This document shows positions 30,201 through 35,099 of a DNA stretch of 64,000 nucleotides, one piece after another. The position numbers and the translations under genes were made by a program. The stretch spans positions 186,001-250,000 of the forward strand of contig OZ242303.1 of the NCBI GenBank assembly GCA_965207945.1. Direction: 5' to 3'. The DNA is from JAAOII01 sp965207945. Lineage in GTDB: Bacteria; Pseudomonadota; Gammaproteobacteria; CBDBNL01; JAAOII01. Below the pieces are notes generated by a model that ran no database searches, was not told where the DNA came from, and was given only the letters and a program-made list of their open reading frames with translations. How positions within the stretch are numbered: the first letter of the stretch is position 1; each line of letters opens with the position of its first letter.

Positions 30201-31202
30201 TTGGTTGGTTCGGCGCGAGGTTTTGAGTCGGAAGGTATCCCAACTATTTTTAATAGTTCTGCAATAGGAGAGATTATGAGTCCTTTAGCTGATAGTGTTG
30301 GCGGTTTGGTTGGCGATGGAGCATTTTCTATAATAAACTCTTCTTATGTTATTCAGAGCTCTGTAATAGGCAATAATATTATTGGCGGCTTGGTGGGAGA
30401 TGGGGAGGATACTCAGATTATTTCCTCTTATGTTGAGGGTGGTTCTATAGCAGGCAATGACTTTGTTGGCGGCTTGGTTGGTGATGGGGGGTATGGTAGC
30501 AGTGTATTTTCTTTCGTAGCGAATAGTGTTGTGAATGGGTCTAGTCATGTTGGCGGCTTAGTTGGTTATGGGGAAGGGAGTATCATAGTATCTAATTATG
30601 TAAGAAATGTAAATGTAAGTAGCATAGGTGATTATGTCGGCGGCTTGGTTGGTTACGCTTGGTTTGCAGAAATTATGGCATCTTATGTAGTAGGCGGGAA
30701 TATAAGTGGCAATGATAGGGTTGGCGGTTTAGTTGGTGATGGATATTCTGCAATTATAGATGCCTCTTATGTGGCTATCGCTTCTATCCAAGGTAATGAT
30801 TATGTTGGCGGTTTAGTTGGTGATGGATATTCTGCAATTATAAATGCTTCTTATGTGGCTATTGATTCTATTCAAGGCAATGATTATGTAGGCGGTTTAG
30901 TAGGTAAGCCAACTTTAGATACTGAAGTATTTAATTCTTATTGGAATAATCAGAGCACTGGATTTACGGCACGCCCCGAATTCTCTGCGGCGCAAGAGGG
31001 CGTCGGCAAGACAACTGCTGAGCTGCAAAACCCAGTTAGCGCCACAGATACTGGCATTTATGCTGGTTGGGCTAATTTTTGGTGCAACCCTGATACGGGC
31101 GAGTTTACTTCTGACTCAAGCTCACTGCTTGCTCAGAGTAATCGTCAAGCTTGGAGATTTGGTTCTACGCAAGAATATCCTTCCTTATTCTGCACGCCAT
31201 AA
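18219..31202 (+). CDS. Giant GLUG-repeat surface lipoprotein 2 with fibronectin III-like linkers
   Basis: About 4,327 residues from the ATG at 18219; a TTG six bases earlier is less likely. The signal peptide ends in FLVSC, followed by Glu. It has six modules, with reference phrase DGDGLIEI at 19759, 21702, 23748, 26097, 27921 and 29805. Between them are fibronectin III-like units (LLWNNPKATISEFSIYYG, SITLVWDNPPVAMDYMSISYG). Thrombospondin type 3-like calcium repeats with the classic DNCPLVANNGQDNFDADELGD wording also occur there. Within modules, a C.GYEL...DIDL...NWQP block is followed by GLUG turns and closes with WCNPDTGEFTSD. The first part (residues 60-500) holds two fibronectin-like units and many DxDxDG loops. 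Unknown function; probably surface attached and calcium stabilised. Confidence 0.85.
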   Translation: MSKLTVAVKRQSPRLLISKANSWRVLLLFILTTFLVSCETTKQTANEVVNLDDATDIDDEDELLLNELAVQDVVVIPQRNKINLTWTNPSAPVSHINISWTPVEKGVLQPIIVDDISDVDVVSSTQSMPINRGSTSRDARAIKTQEVSSFAVSSLDVTPLAAPPLDVTPLALATPSMRVSKTIEGLTDGQKYTFYIIAVTKNADNKEIVTPLPKPIERIIGPNLDNDTYANIEDEDIDGDDIPNDKDPDDDNDGVEDIHDAFADNPAETNDTDGDGVGDNSDAFPNNASASADTDGDGIDDTLDMDTDNDGVNDEYDAYPFNNNTSYFQVANLRIIPAANRALIMWSNPSADIKQINISWGESDSPTVQKVAITDHRTLLPETSFELTGLTNDAYYNFSIEPSMQGDDEGKLTQAVKVVRAVGLNFDKDEFADIEDTDDDNDGTDDVDDAFPLNSAEDTDTDKDKIGNNADPDDDNDGTEDIHDAFPLNSTENADTDSDSIGDNADIDDDGDGLIEITTAAELNQIRYNLQGASMKESAAAVGNSIGCGNGANVNTCSGYELSADIDLVNYTNWQPLGSCVSVNICSVASQFNAIFDGNGFIVSNVNINATGSYGAGLFGAISSTSILRNIRLRDVKITGTSAYVGMLVGYAAGGFIHNSSAQGEIMSAGSESVGGLVGRGRSSEIISSYVVGGDIVGGGSVGGLVGDGAFARITSSYAAGGDIRGINNIGGLVGRANNADITASYAEGGAVIGQAVNNNVGGLVGLGNSATIAYSYAAGGIIQGNTNGRLNINGLVGRGVLAMVSDSYWDMETSGLVSTSAYGQPKTTVELQEPSGFISGSIYENWVGLWCNPVTGEFTSDRSSSLAVAENQAWQFGTDKEYPALTCTPGGVERQSGPHGANNLRVIPDIGGAELLWNNPKATISEFSIYYGINNSSSPLQQLSISNLDYLSANQINVSYAIAGLTSGEYYKFIVVPVLGGDDKHKKTLKATIARTIGSNFDKDGFADVVDIDDDNDGTEDIADAFPFNSTENTDTDKDKTGNNADSDDDNDLVLDDVDNCPLVANNGQDNFDADELGDACDTDDDNDGTEDIYDALPFNSTENTDTDKDKIGNNADTDDDGDLILDGVDNCPLVQNDEQSDLDADTLGDACDIDDDGDGLIEVITAAELNQIRHDLQGTSIKESAAAINNRKGCSKGASANTCSGYELSADIDLANYTNWQPLGSCVSVSICSVASQFNAIFDGNGFIVSNVNINATGSYGAGLFGAISSTSILRNIQLHDVKITGTSAYVGMLAGYADGGLIHNSSAQGDIMSAGSESVGGLVGYGRSSEITSSYVVGGDIVGGGSVGGLVGDGTFARIFSSYAVGGDVSSTGLSEGMHSVGGLIGNGNNALIRSSYAAGGDIRGINNIGGLVGMANNADITASYAEGGAVIGQAVNNNVGGLVGLGNSATIDYSYAAGGIIQGDTSGSLNINGLIGGGVLAMVNSSYWDMETSGIASSSIYGQPKTTAELQGLPGFVSGSIYEHWAGLWCNPVTGEFTSDESSSLAVAEYRVWQFGTDKEYPALTCTPGGVEAQSSPHGANNLRVIPDIGGAELLWNNSNATIRRFSIYYGINNSSSPLQQLSISDSAALGANQINVSYTIAGLTNDEYYKFVVVPVLGGDDKHKKTLKATIVRAIGSNFDKDGFADIEDTDDDNDGTEDIYDDIPFNSTEDTDTDKDDIGNNADPDDDNDLVLDGDDNCPLVANNGQGNFDADELGNACDTDDDNDGTEDIYDDLPFNSTENTDTDKDKIGNNADPDDDNDLVLDGADNCPLVQNDEQSNLDDDTLGDVCEIDDDGDGLIEITTVEQLNQIRYNLQGTSMKESASATGSSIGCGNGADVIACSGYEMSANIDLANYTNWQPIGDCVAGGSCPLAFNGTFEGNGHTISNLRISINGDGTPVGRTRDIGLFGAISTDSVVRGVHLRESSITIQPPASNVGMLVGYADNKDSQSALISNSSVTGNITSPSASQVGSLVGLGNGASIHSSYAESVIITGRDNIGGLVGGGNGASINSSHTESLTITGGNNIGGLVGRGNGASVHSSYAEGVTIAGGNSIGGLVGSGIGAPVHSSYAENVTMAGRANVGGLIGAGYEAPVHSSYVKEGAMRGSINIGGLIGAATSAIVNSSYASDLTVAAVSRTSGSFLGGLLGSAEDAIVHYSYVQRVKVTGPGQIGGLIGTGDRVLIQSSYARDSSVTTTTVGNGNDYGGLAGRAWSSKIIASYTLNVNVSGIRNVGGLLGDGSSWYTGRAFLGPRSQIISSYARGGIVKGDATVGGLAGIGSDMLLDSSYATTEIIRSGSRGGLLGLGGLAAFLSIPNGGAGSPGSTAINSYWDTVITKVADRAPVPDSFEGAPKTTAELQNPVGATGIYAGWANFWCNPDTGEFTSDSNSPLALDKYKAWQFGTIEENPALTCAPNGFTSQYTPIGVRNLRGFPHNSSITLEWDNPPVDIGYINVSYGLVDMLNAGAAPQEILLTDANDIAFSQKGVTINITGLINRQEYKFMLRTAITGLHKDRPIATQTLIKEIDFNYDGDELGNNADPDDDNDGTDDVADAFPFNITEDTDTDSDVIGNNADVDDDGDGLIEIANADELNQVRFNLRGTALKSSADDVGSSAGCGNGVEVTACNGYEVIADIDLAKYSNWQPIGVFVADDNSDAFNSTFNGIFNGNGWTISHLTISASDVAEGIGLFGAVSEHSILRDVHIRGARISGGANYIGMLAGSVRGVELGASPTIFNSSATGDIMSPLADSVGGLVGGGALAIINSSYVKQSSITGNNTIGGLLGDGEGAQIISSHAMDSSVTGNNITGSLVGDGRFGSSVLSFVTNNVVNGVSHVGGIVGYGKGSSVVSNYAKNVQVNGIGDYVGGLVGYGLFTEIMTSYVTGGNVRGDDNVGGIVGYGDSAIINASYVVSASIQGDDNVGGLVGKPTLDTEVFNSYWNNQSAGFTARPELSAAQEGAGKTTAELQNPVSAIDTGIYAGWDNFWCNPDTGEFTSDTSSPLAQDSYQAWRFGSFEEYPVLSCTSDGFAAQYPPVGVRNLHGIPHNSSITLVWDNPPVAMDYMSISYGLVGQLNAGTDPQEILLADANYVDASEIGVTINITGLINQREYKFIVEPVFTGVDKGRAVITETLIKEIDFNYDGDGLGNNADPDDDNDGTDDIADALPFNSDESTDADSDGTGDNADVDGDGNGLIEIATADELNQVRFNLQGTSLKSSADDVGSSAGCGNGVNITACNGYEVIADIDLSGYDNWQPIGTFVADDSSVAFNSTFNGNGWTISRLTISASDTAEGIGLFGAVSEYSTLRDVHIRAANITGGANYIGMLVGSARGVELEMAPVIFNSSVTGDIMSPLADNVGGLVGDGALSTINSSYVMDSSVTGNNVIGGLVGNGEDTQIISSYAMDSSIAGNYYVGGLVGNGAFGSSVLSFVANSVVNGSSHVGGIVGYGERSSIVSNYARNVNSIGDNVGGLVGYSLFTEIKASYIAGGNIIGNDNVGGLVGYGDSAIITASYLASASIQGNDNVGGLVGYGGSAIITASYLASASIQGNDNVGALIGEPTSDTEVFNSYWNNQSTGLTARTDFSAAQEGIGKTTAELQNPVSATGIYADWSDFWCDPDTGEFSDDFRSVPAQNNQNAWRFGSAEEYPVLSCTSEGLAAQYPPVGVSNLRGIPHNSSITLVWDNPPVAMDFISVSYGLVDTLDAGTTPQEMLFAGANVVTASEIGATINITGLINQREYKFIVKPVFTGINKGRAVIPQTLIKEIDSNYDGDELGNNADPDDDNDGIDDVADALPFNSDESTDADSDGTGDNADIDGDGNGLIEIATADELHQVRFNLQGTSLKSSADDIGSSAGCGDGVEITVCNGYELVADIDLSGYNNWQPIGTFVADDNSAAFSGAFNGNGWTISHLTISASDVAESIGLFGAVVENSILQNVHIRAANITGGANYIGMLVGSARGFESEGIPTIFNSSAIGEIMSPLADSVGGLVGDGAFSIINSSYVIQSSVIGNNIIGGLVGDGEDTQIISSYVEGGSIAGNDFVGGLVGDGGYGSSVFSFVANSVVNGSSHVGGLVGYGEGSIIVSNYVRNVNVSSIGDYVGGLVGYAWFAEIMASYVVGGNISGNDRVGGLVGDGYSAIIDASYVAIASIQGNDYVGGLVGDGYSAIINASYVAIDSIQGNDYVGGLVGKPTLDTEVFNSYWNNQSTGFTARPEFSAAQEGVGKTTAELQNPVSATDTGIYAGWANFWCNPDTGEFTSDSSSLLAQSNRQAWRFGSTQEYPSLFCTP
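19759..31195 (+). repeat. Six long direct repeats (modules) within giant gene 2
   Basis: Spacings between module reference points are 1943, 2046, 2349, 1824 and 1884 bp. Modules 1 and 2 are near duplicates, and modules 4, 5 and 6 form a second near-identical group; for example GATGGGGATGGCAATGGG opens both 5 and 6. Module 3 is the most divergent and has the most GLUG turns. Within module 5 a short unit around 28843-29000 is itself tandemly duplicated (GGSAIITASYLASASIQGN twice). Confidence 0.85.
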
Positions 31203-31239
31203 GAGCTTGGTGGTATAATTCCATTGATTAGATTAATTT

Positions 31240-31245
31240 AATATT
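31240..31245 (+). promoter_or_regulatory. -10 box of ilvD, leaderless spacing
   Basis: TAATAT ends 7 nt before the ilvD ATG, without a Shine-Dalgarno sequence. Confidence 0.5.
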
Positions 31246-31252
31246 AGATACA

Positions 31253-32968
31253 ATGGATAAATTAAAACATAAACTCCCCAGTCGCCATGTTTCGGTAGGA
31301 CCTGCTAGCGCTCCCCATCGCTCCTATTATTACGCAATGGGAATGACTGAAGAGGAAATAGCTCAGCCCTTCGTAGGGGTTGCAACCTGCTGGAATGAAG
31401 CAGCGCCTTGCAATATAGATTTGTCGCGTCAGGCGCAAGCGGTTAAAAAAGGGGTTGAAAGGGCTAAGGGCACGCCGCGTGAGTTCACCACTATTACTGT
31501 CACTGATGGCATAGCTATGGGGCATAGCGGGATGAAGAGTTCACTGCCAAGCCGAGATTTAATTGCAGATTCTGTGGAACTTACCATGCGAGGTCATTGC
31601 TATGACGGCATAGTTGGTTTAGCTGGCTGTGATAAATCACTTCCCGGCATGATGATGGCAATGTGTCGTTTGAATGTTCCTGCGGTATTCATTTATGGCG
31701 GAACTATATTACCTGGTAGGTTTAAAGGCAAGGATGTTACAGTAGCGGATGTCTTTGAAGCGGTGGGCACTCATGCCAGTGGTAATATGAACGATGAAGA
31801 ATTAAGAGAGCTGGAGCAGTGCGCCTGCCCCTCATCAGGTTCTTGTGGCGGACAGTTCACGGCTAACACGATGGCATGTGTTTCCGAGGCAATTGGTTTA
31901 GCCATTCTTGGTTCCGCTGGAACGCCAGCTCCTTATACCTCACGTGATTCCTATTGCGAAGCCAGTGGCGAAAGAGTAATGGAATGCATCCGCACAGGTC
32001 TGCGTCCGCGCGATATAGTTACTCTTAAATCATTAGAAAATGCAGCGCGGGTTGTGGCAGCGTCTGGTGGCTCCACTAATGCTGGCTTGCATCTTCCTGC
32101 TATTGCTCATGAATGTGGAATTAAATTTGACTTGCAGGATGTTTGTGAGATATTCCGTAGCACTCCATATATAGCCGACTTAAAACCAGCTGGCAAATAT
32201 GTAGCTAAGGATTTGTTTGAGGTTGGCGGTGTGCCAATTATTCTAAGAACTTTGATGGATGGGGGGTATCTGCATACCGATTGTATAACGGTGAACGGTA
32301 AAACCATAGGTGAAAATCTTAAGAAGATAAACTTCCCATCCGAGCAGAAAGTAGTTATGCCAATAGATAAGCCAATAAGTAATACGGGCGGCGTTGTGGG
32401 CTTACGCGGCAACTTGGCTCCTGAGGGTGGTATCGTTAAGATTGCTGGTCTTAAGAAATTGCAGTTTCGCGGTCCTGCTCGAATTTTTGATTGCGAGGAA
32501 GATGCCTTTGCCGCAGTTACAAATCGCGAGTATCAAGAAGGCGATGTCATAGTTATCAGATATGAAGGACCTAAGGGAGGACCTGGCATGCGTGAGATGT
32601 TGGCTACCACTGGAGCTCTTTCGGGTCAAAATATGGGTGGTAAAGTTGCCTTAATCACTGACGGCAGGTTCTCTGGCGCTACACGCGGTTTTTGTGTTGG
32701 GCATATAGGACCTGAGGCGGCAATAGGTGGACCGATTGGTTTATTAGAAGATGGAGATATTATAAATCTTGATGCCGAGAAGGGTAGCATAGATGTAGAG
32801 CTTGATGAGGCAACCCTTGAGGAAAGAAGGAAAAAATGGCAAGGACGCTCCAATGATTTTCAATCAGGAGCCCTCTGGCGTTACTCCAGTACAGTAGGGT
32901 CTGCTAAAGGGGGTGCAGTAACTCATCCAGGCGGAGCTAAAGAAACCCATATATATGCTGATATATAA
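31253..32968 (+). CDS. ilvD: Dihydroxy-acid dehydratase IlvD
   Basis: Iron-sulfur dehydratase of branched-chain amino acid synthesis. It converts 2,3-dihydroxy-isovalerate and -methylvalerate to the 2-keto acids for valine and isoleucine. The 571-residue protein carries the family's cluster-binding and active-site text: GVATCWNEAAPCN, GLAGCDKSLPGMMMAMCRLN, CPSSGSCGGQFTANTM, ASGGSTNAGLHLPAIAHE, and GGRFSGATRGFCVGHIGPEA in slightly varied form. It is intact and has no other ilv gene beside it. It starts 50 bp after the stop of giant gene 2 with its own -10-like box. A small lipoprotein gene follows almost without gap and may be co-transcribed. Confidence 0.97.
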   Translation: MDKLKHKLPSRHVSVGPASAPHRSYYYAMGMTEEEIAQPFVGVATCWNEAAPCNIDLSRQAQAVKKGVERAKGTPREFTTITVTDGIAMGHSGMKSSLPSRDLIADSVELTMRGHCYDGIVGLAGCDKSLPGMMMAMCRLNVPAVFIYGGTILPGRFKGKDVTVADVFEAVGTHASGNMNDEELRELEQCACPSSGSCGGQFTANTMACVSEAIGLAILGSAGTPAPYTSRDSYCEASGERVMECIRTGLRPRDIVTLKSLENAARVVAASGGSTNAGLHLPAIAHECGIKFDLQDVCEIFRSTPYIADLKPAGKYVAKDLFEVGGVPIILRTLMDGGYLHTDCITVNGKTIGENLKKINFPSEQKVVMPIDKPISNTGGVVGLRGNLAPEGGIVKIAGLKKLQFRGPARIFDCEEDAFAAVTNREYQEGDVIVIRYEGPKGGPGMREMLATTGALSGQNMGGKVALITDGRFSGATRGFCVGHIGPEAAIGGPIGLLEDGDIINLDAEKGSIDVELDEATLEERRKKWQGRSNDFQSGALWRYSSTVGSAKGGAVTHPGGAKETHIYADI

Positions 32969-32980
32969 TTGCCTAACCTA

Positions 32981-33313
32981 ATGAAAATATCATCCAACAA
33001 TATATTAGTATTAATTTTATTGGCGGGTCTGGTAGGAGGCGGTTGTTCATCGCTGATATTAGTTGGACAGAAATCAGGTTTGATTAAAATAATTAGTCAA
33101 GAAGAAGCGGCACAGTGTGAAAAGTTGGGTGAAATTCCAGTTAAAGCACTTGCTAAGTTAGGCAAAATAAATCGTGAGCATGCTAAGGTGGAGATAGAAG
33201 CAGAAAACATCGCGCGCAATAAAGCAGTGGAGATTAATGCTACCGCTATATCAGCACTTACAGAAATGACTAAAGAAGGCAACCAAACCTTTGCAGCTTA
33301 TGATTGCCATTGA
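32981..33313 (+). CDS. Small lipoprotein, DUF4156-like, copy 1
   Basis: About 110 residues, with a lipobox signal peptide (LAGLVGGGC) and a short mature domain. It has a conserved Cys in EAAQCEKLGEIPVKAL, an alternating helical region with NIARNKAVEINATAISAL, and a terminal AYDC. This pattern fits the DUF4156 family of small envelope lipoproteins, whose function is unknown. The ATG at 32981 is used because upstream TTG codons would add residues before a normal signal peptide. It starts 12 bp after ilvD. The next gene is a paralog with the same layout (EQATMC..VGEV, SLARNSALGFEANSI, MYDC), so the two arose by tandem duplication followed by strong divergence. Confidence 0.6.
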   Translation: MKISSNNILVLILLAGLVGGGCSSLILVGQKSGLIKIISQEEAAQCEKLGEIPVKALAKLGKINREHAKVEIEAENIARNKAVEINATAISALTEMTKEGNQTFAAYDCH

Positions 33314-33360
33314 CACTTGGTTTCAGATGATATTTAAAGTAGAATTATGCCAATTAGGGT

Positions 33361-33366
33361 TATAAT
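33361..33366 (+). promoter_or_regulatory. -10 box of second small lipoprotein gene, leaderless spacing
   Basis: A perfect TATAAT ends 7 nt before the ATG at 33374 and no Shine-Dalgarno sequence is present. Confidence 0.6.
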
Positions 33367-33373
33367 TTAAACT

Positions 33374-33727
33374 ATGAAGACACAAAATTTTATTCATTTT
33401 ACTCATTTTATTCGTTTTATTATAATCACCGCTGCCTCTTTTACTCTTTTGGCGTGTGCTAGTTTTGTTAAGCTTGATCCAGGTGCTGCTAGTATAAGAG
33501 TAATAACTATTGAGCAAGCAACCATGTGCACTCTAGTTGGCGAGGTTCTTGTTGAAGTCCTACCTAAAGTGGGAAGTATTAAACGTAAGTCAGAAAAAAC
33601 TGCTGAAGATGCACAGAGCTTGGCACGTAATAGCGCATTGGGTTTTGAGGCAAATTCAATAGCCCCCTTAGATGAGATTTCCGCAGAAGGTAAACAAACT
33701 TACGGAATGTATGACTGCAAAAGATAA
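33374..33727 (+). CDS. Small lipoprotein, DUF4156-like, copy 2
   Basis: 117 residues with a signal peptide ending SFTLLAC. The mature part has the two cysteines (TMC at the front, MYDC at the end) and the ARN motif shared with the preceding gene. Two conserved cysteines in a periplasmic protein suggest a disulfide. Function is unknown. It has its own -10 box, so it may be expressed apart from copy 1. The next gene, an aminotransferase, is on the same strand 57 bp away. Confidence 0.6.
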   Translation: MKTQNFIHFTHFIRFIIITAASFTLLACASFVKLDPGAASIRVITIEQATMCTLVGEVLVEVLPKVGSIKRKSEKTAEDAQSLARNSALGFEANSIAPLDEISAEGKQTYGMYDCKR

Positions 33728-33784
33728 TTCCCAGATTCTAATAAAGATATTCAATAGTATTCGGTTTTTCAACTCGTATAATTT

Positions 33785-35059
33785 ATGAAGGTATATGTTA
33801 ATCCTCGCTTGCAGAAGGTAAAAGAATCTGCAACTCTTGCAATAAACGAAAAGGCAGTTAAGCTTAGAAGCCAAGGACAAGATATAGTCCATTTCGGTTT
33901 TGGGCAGTCGCCTTTTGCGGTTCATCCTCTTATTATTAAGGCATTGCAGAATAATAGTCACCATAAAGCATATCTTCCCTCTTTGGGGCTTGTAGAATTG
34001 CGTGATAATATTGCTGCCTATTACAACAAACGTGGTTATGATTGGCAGGCGTCAAACATAGTGATAGGTCCTGGCAGTAAGGAATTATTGTTTGATTTAT
34101 TATATTTGCTACAAGGGACATTACTCTTGCCAGCGCCTTCTTGGGTTTCTTATTATCCTCAGGCGCAGTTGGTGGGTAAGGATGTCGTTCCTGTGGTTAG
34201 CCGCTCTGATAATGGCTACAAAATAACTCCTAAGGAGTTGCAACAAGCACTGGATAGTCCGCAGGCGAAGGATAGCGAGCAGCTTATATTATTACTAAAC
34301 AGCCCGAATAATCCTGTTGGTAACTCTTATAACAGCGCAGAATTACAAGAACTGGCAAGTATAGTTAAACAACATAATATCATAATAATAGCCGATGAAA
34401 TTTATGCCGAGGTCTACTTCGGGGAAGAACCACCGCCCAGCATATATTCTTTTTTACCACAACAAACCATAGTAACCTCAGGGCTTAGTAAGTCATTTTC
34501 GGCAGGTGGTTATAGATTAGGTTTTACAGCTATTCCTCCAGTAATTGCCGAGCAGATACTGAAACCACTATCAGCGTTAATTAGTGAGACCTTTAGTTGT
34601 GTATCAGCGCCCATTCAGCATGCGGCAGTAGTTGCCTATTCTGATAACCCACAGATAAACCAATATATTCATGATTGCAATCGCATCCATGGATTGATGA
34701 GTTCATATATAAGAGGACGTTTGGTTGAGTATAAGATAGGGTGCCCTGTGGGGACTGGCAGTTTTTATTTGTTTCCTGATTTTAATAATTGGACGCAGCA
34801 ATTGCAAGAACGGGGGATAAAGGATAGCCCATCTTTGTGTGCGGCAATTTTGGATGAGGCGGCGGTGACTTTGTTACCAGCTCAAGATTTTGGTTTGCCT
34901 GCAAGCGATTATGTGTGCAGATTAGCAACTGTGGATTATGATGGGGTAAGCTTGATGGAGGCACTGCAAGAAGGAGCAAGCGATGCAGAACTTCTTGCCC
35001 TTGCTCCTAAGGTTTCACAAGGATGCGATCGCTTAGGGGAGTGGGTAGCAAAGCTATAG
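33785..35059 (+). CDS. PLP-dependent aminotransferase, class I/II
   Basis: Fold-type I aminotransferase of the aspartate aminotransferase superfamily. Landmarks are HFGFGQSPF near the N-terminus, IGPGSKELLFDLL, LLNSPNNPVGNSY (substrate/cofactor loop), IIADEIYAEV (Asp to the pyridine nitrogen) and SGLSKSFSAGGYRLGF, whose Lys would bind pyridoxal phosphate. The length of 424 residues is usual. The amino donor and acceptor cannot be read from sequence. Neighbours (lipoproteins, TRAP permease) give no pathway hint. A TATAAT lies only 2 nt before this ATG, too close for the leaderless rule seen elsewhere, so the true start could differ slightly. Confidence 0.85.
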   Translation: MKVYVNPRLQKVKESATLAINEKAVKLRSQGQDIVHFGFGQSPFAVHPLIIKALQNNSHHKAYLPSLGLVELRDNIAAYYNKRGYDWQASNIVIGPGSKELLFDLLYLLQGTLLLPAPSWVSYYPQAQLVGKDVVPVVSRSDNGYKITPKELQQALDSPQAKDSEQLILLLNSPNNPVGNSYNSAELQELASIVKQHNIIIIADEIYAEVYFGEEPPPSIYSFLPQQTIVTSGLSKSFSAGGYRLGFTAIPPVIAEQILKPLSALISETFSCVSAPIQHAAVVAYSDNPQINQYIHDCNRIHGLMSSYIRGRLVEYKIGCPVGTGSFYLFPDFNNWTQQLQERGIKDSPSLCAAILDEAAVTLLPAQDFGLPASDYVCRLATVDYDGVSLMEALQEGASDAELLALAPKVSQGCDRLGEWVAKL

Positions 35060-35065
35060 TTATTT

Positions 35066-35097
35066 AGCGGGCAGAGCATGGCTCGCCCCTACAAGTT
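35066..35097 (-). repeat. REP-like element with hairpin between convergent genes
   Basis: On the minus strand it reads AACTTGTAGGGGCGAGCC and continues to CTGCCCGCT. GGGC-A-GAGC at 35069-35077 pairs with GCTCGCCC at 35081-35088 around an ATG loop, with one bulged A. The same ACTTGTAGGGGC...CCCGCT frame recurs at 54929-54960. It sits between the aminotransferase and TRAP stop codons and could stop transcription from both sides, though no T-run follows. Confidence 0.6.
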
Positions 35098-35099
35098 AT

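Noticed and set aside
18597..30548. Many antisense frames of 60-190 codons across the giant genes, often with Ile/Asn-rich or Ser/Leu-rich text
   Set aside because: They mirror the acidic calcium loops and GLUG repeats of the sense strand and recur with each module, so they are shadows.
9362..31202. CRISPR-like or phage-like repeated structure
   Set aside because: Repeats are long coding modules in frame, with no short uniform repeats and unique spacers, and no cas or phage genes.
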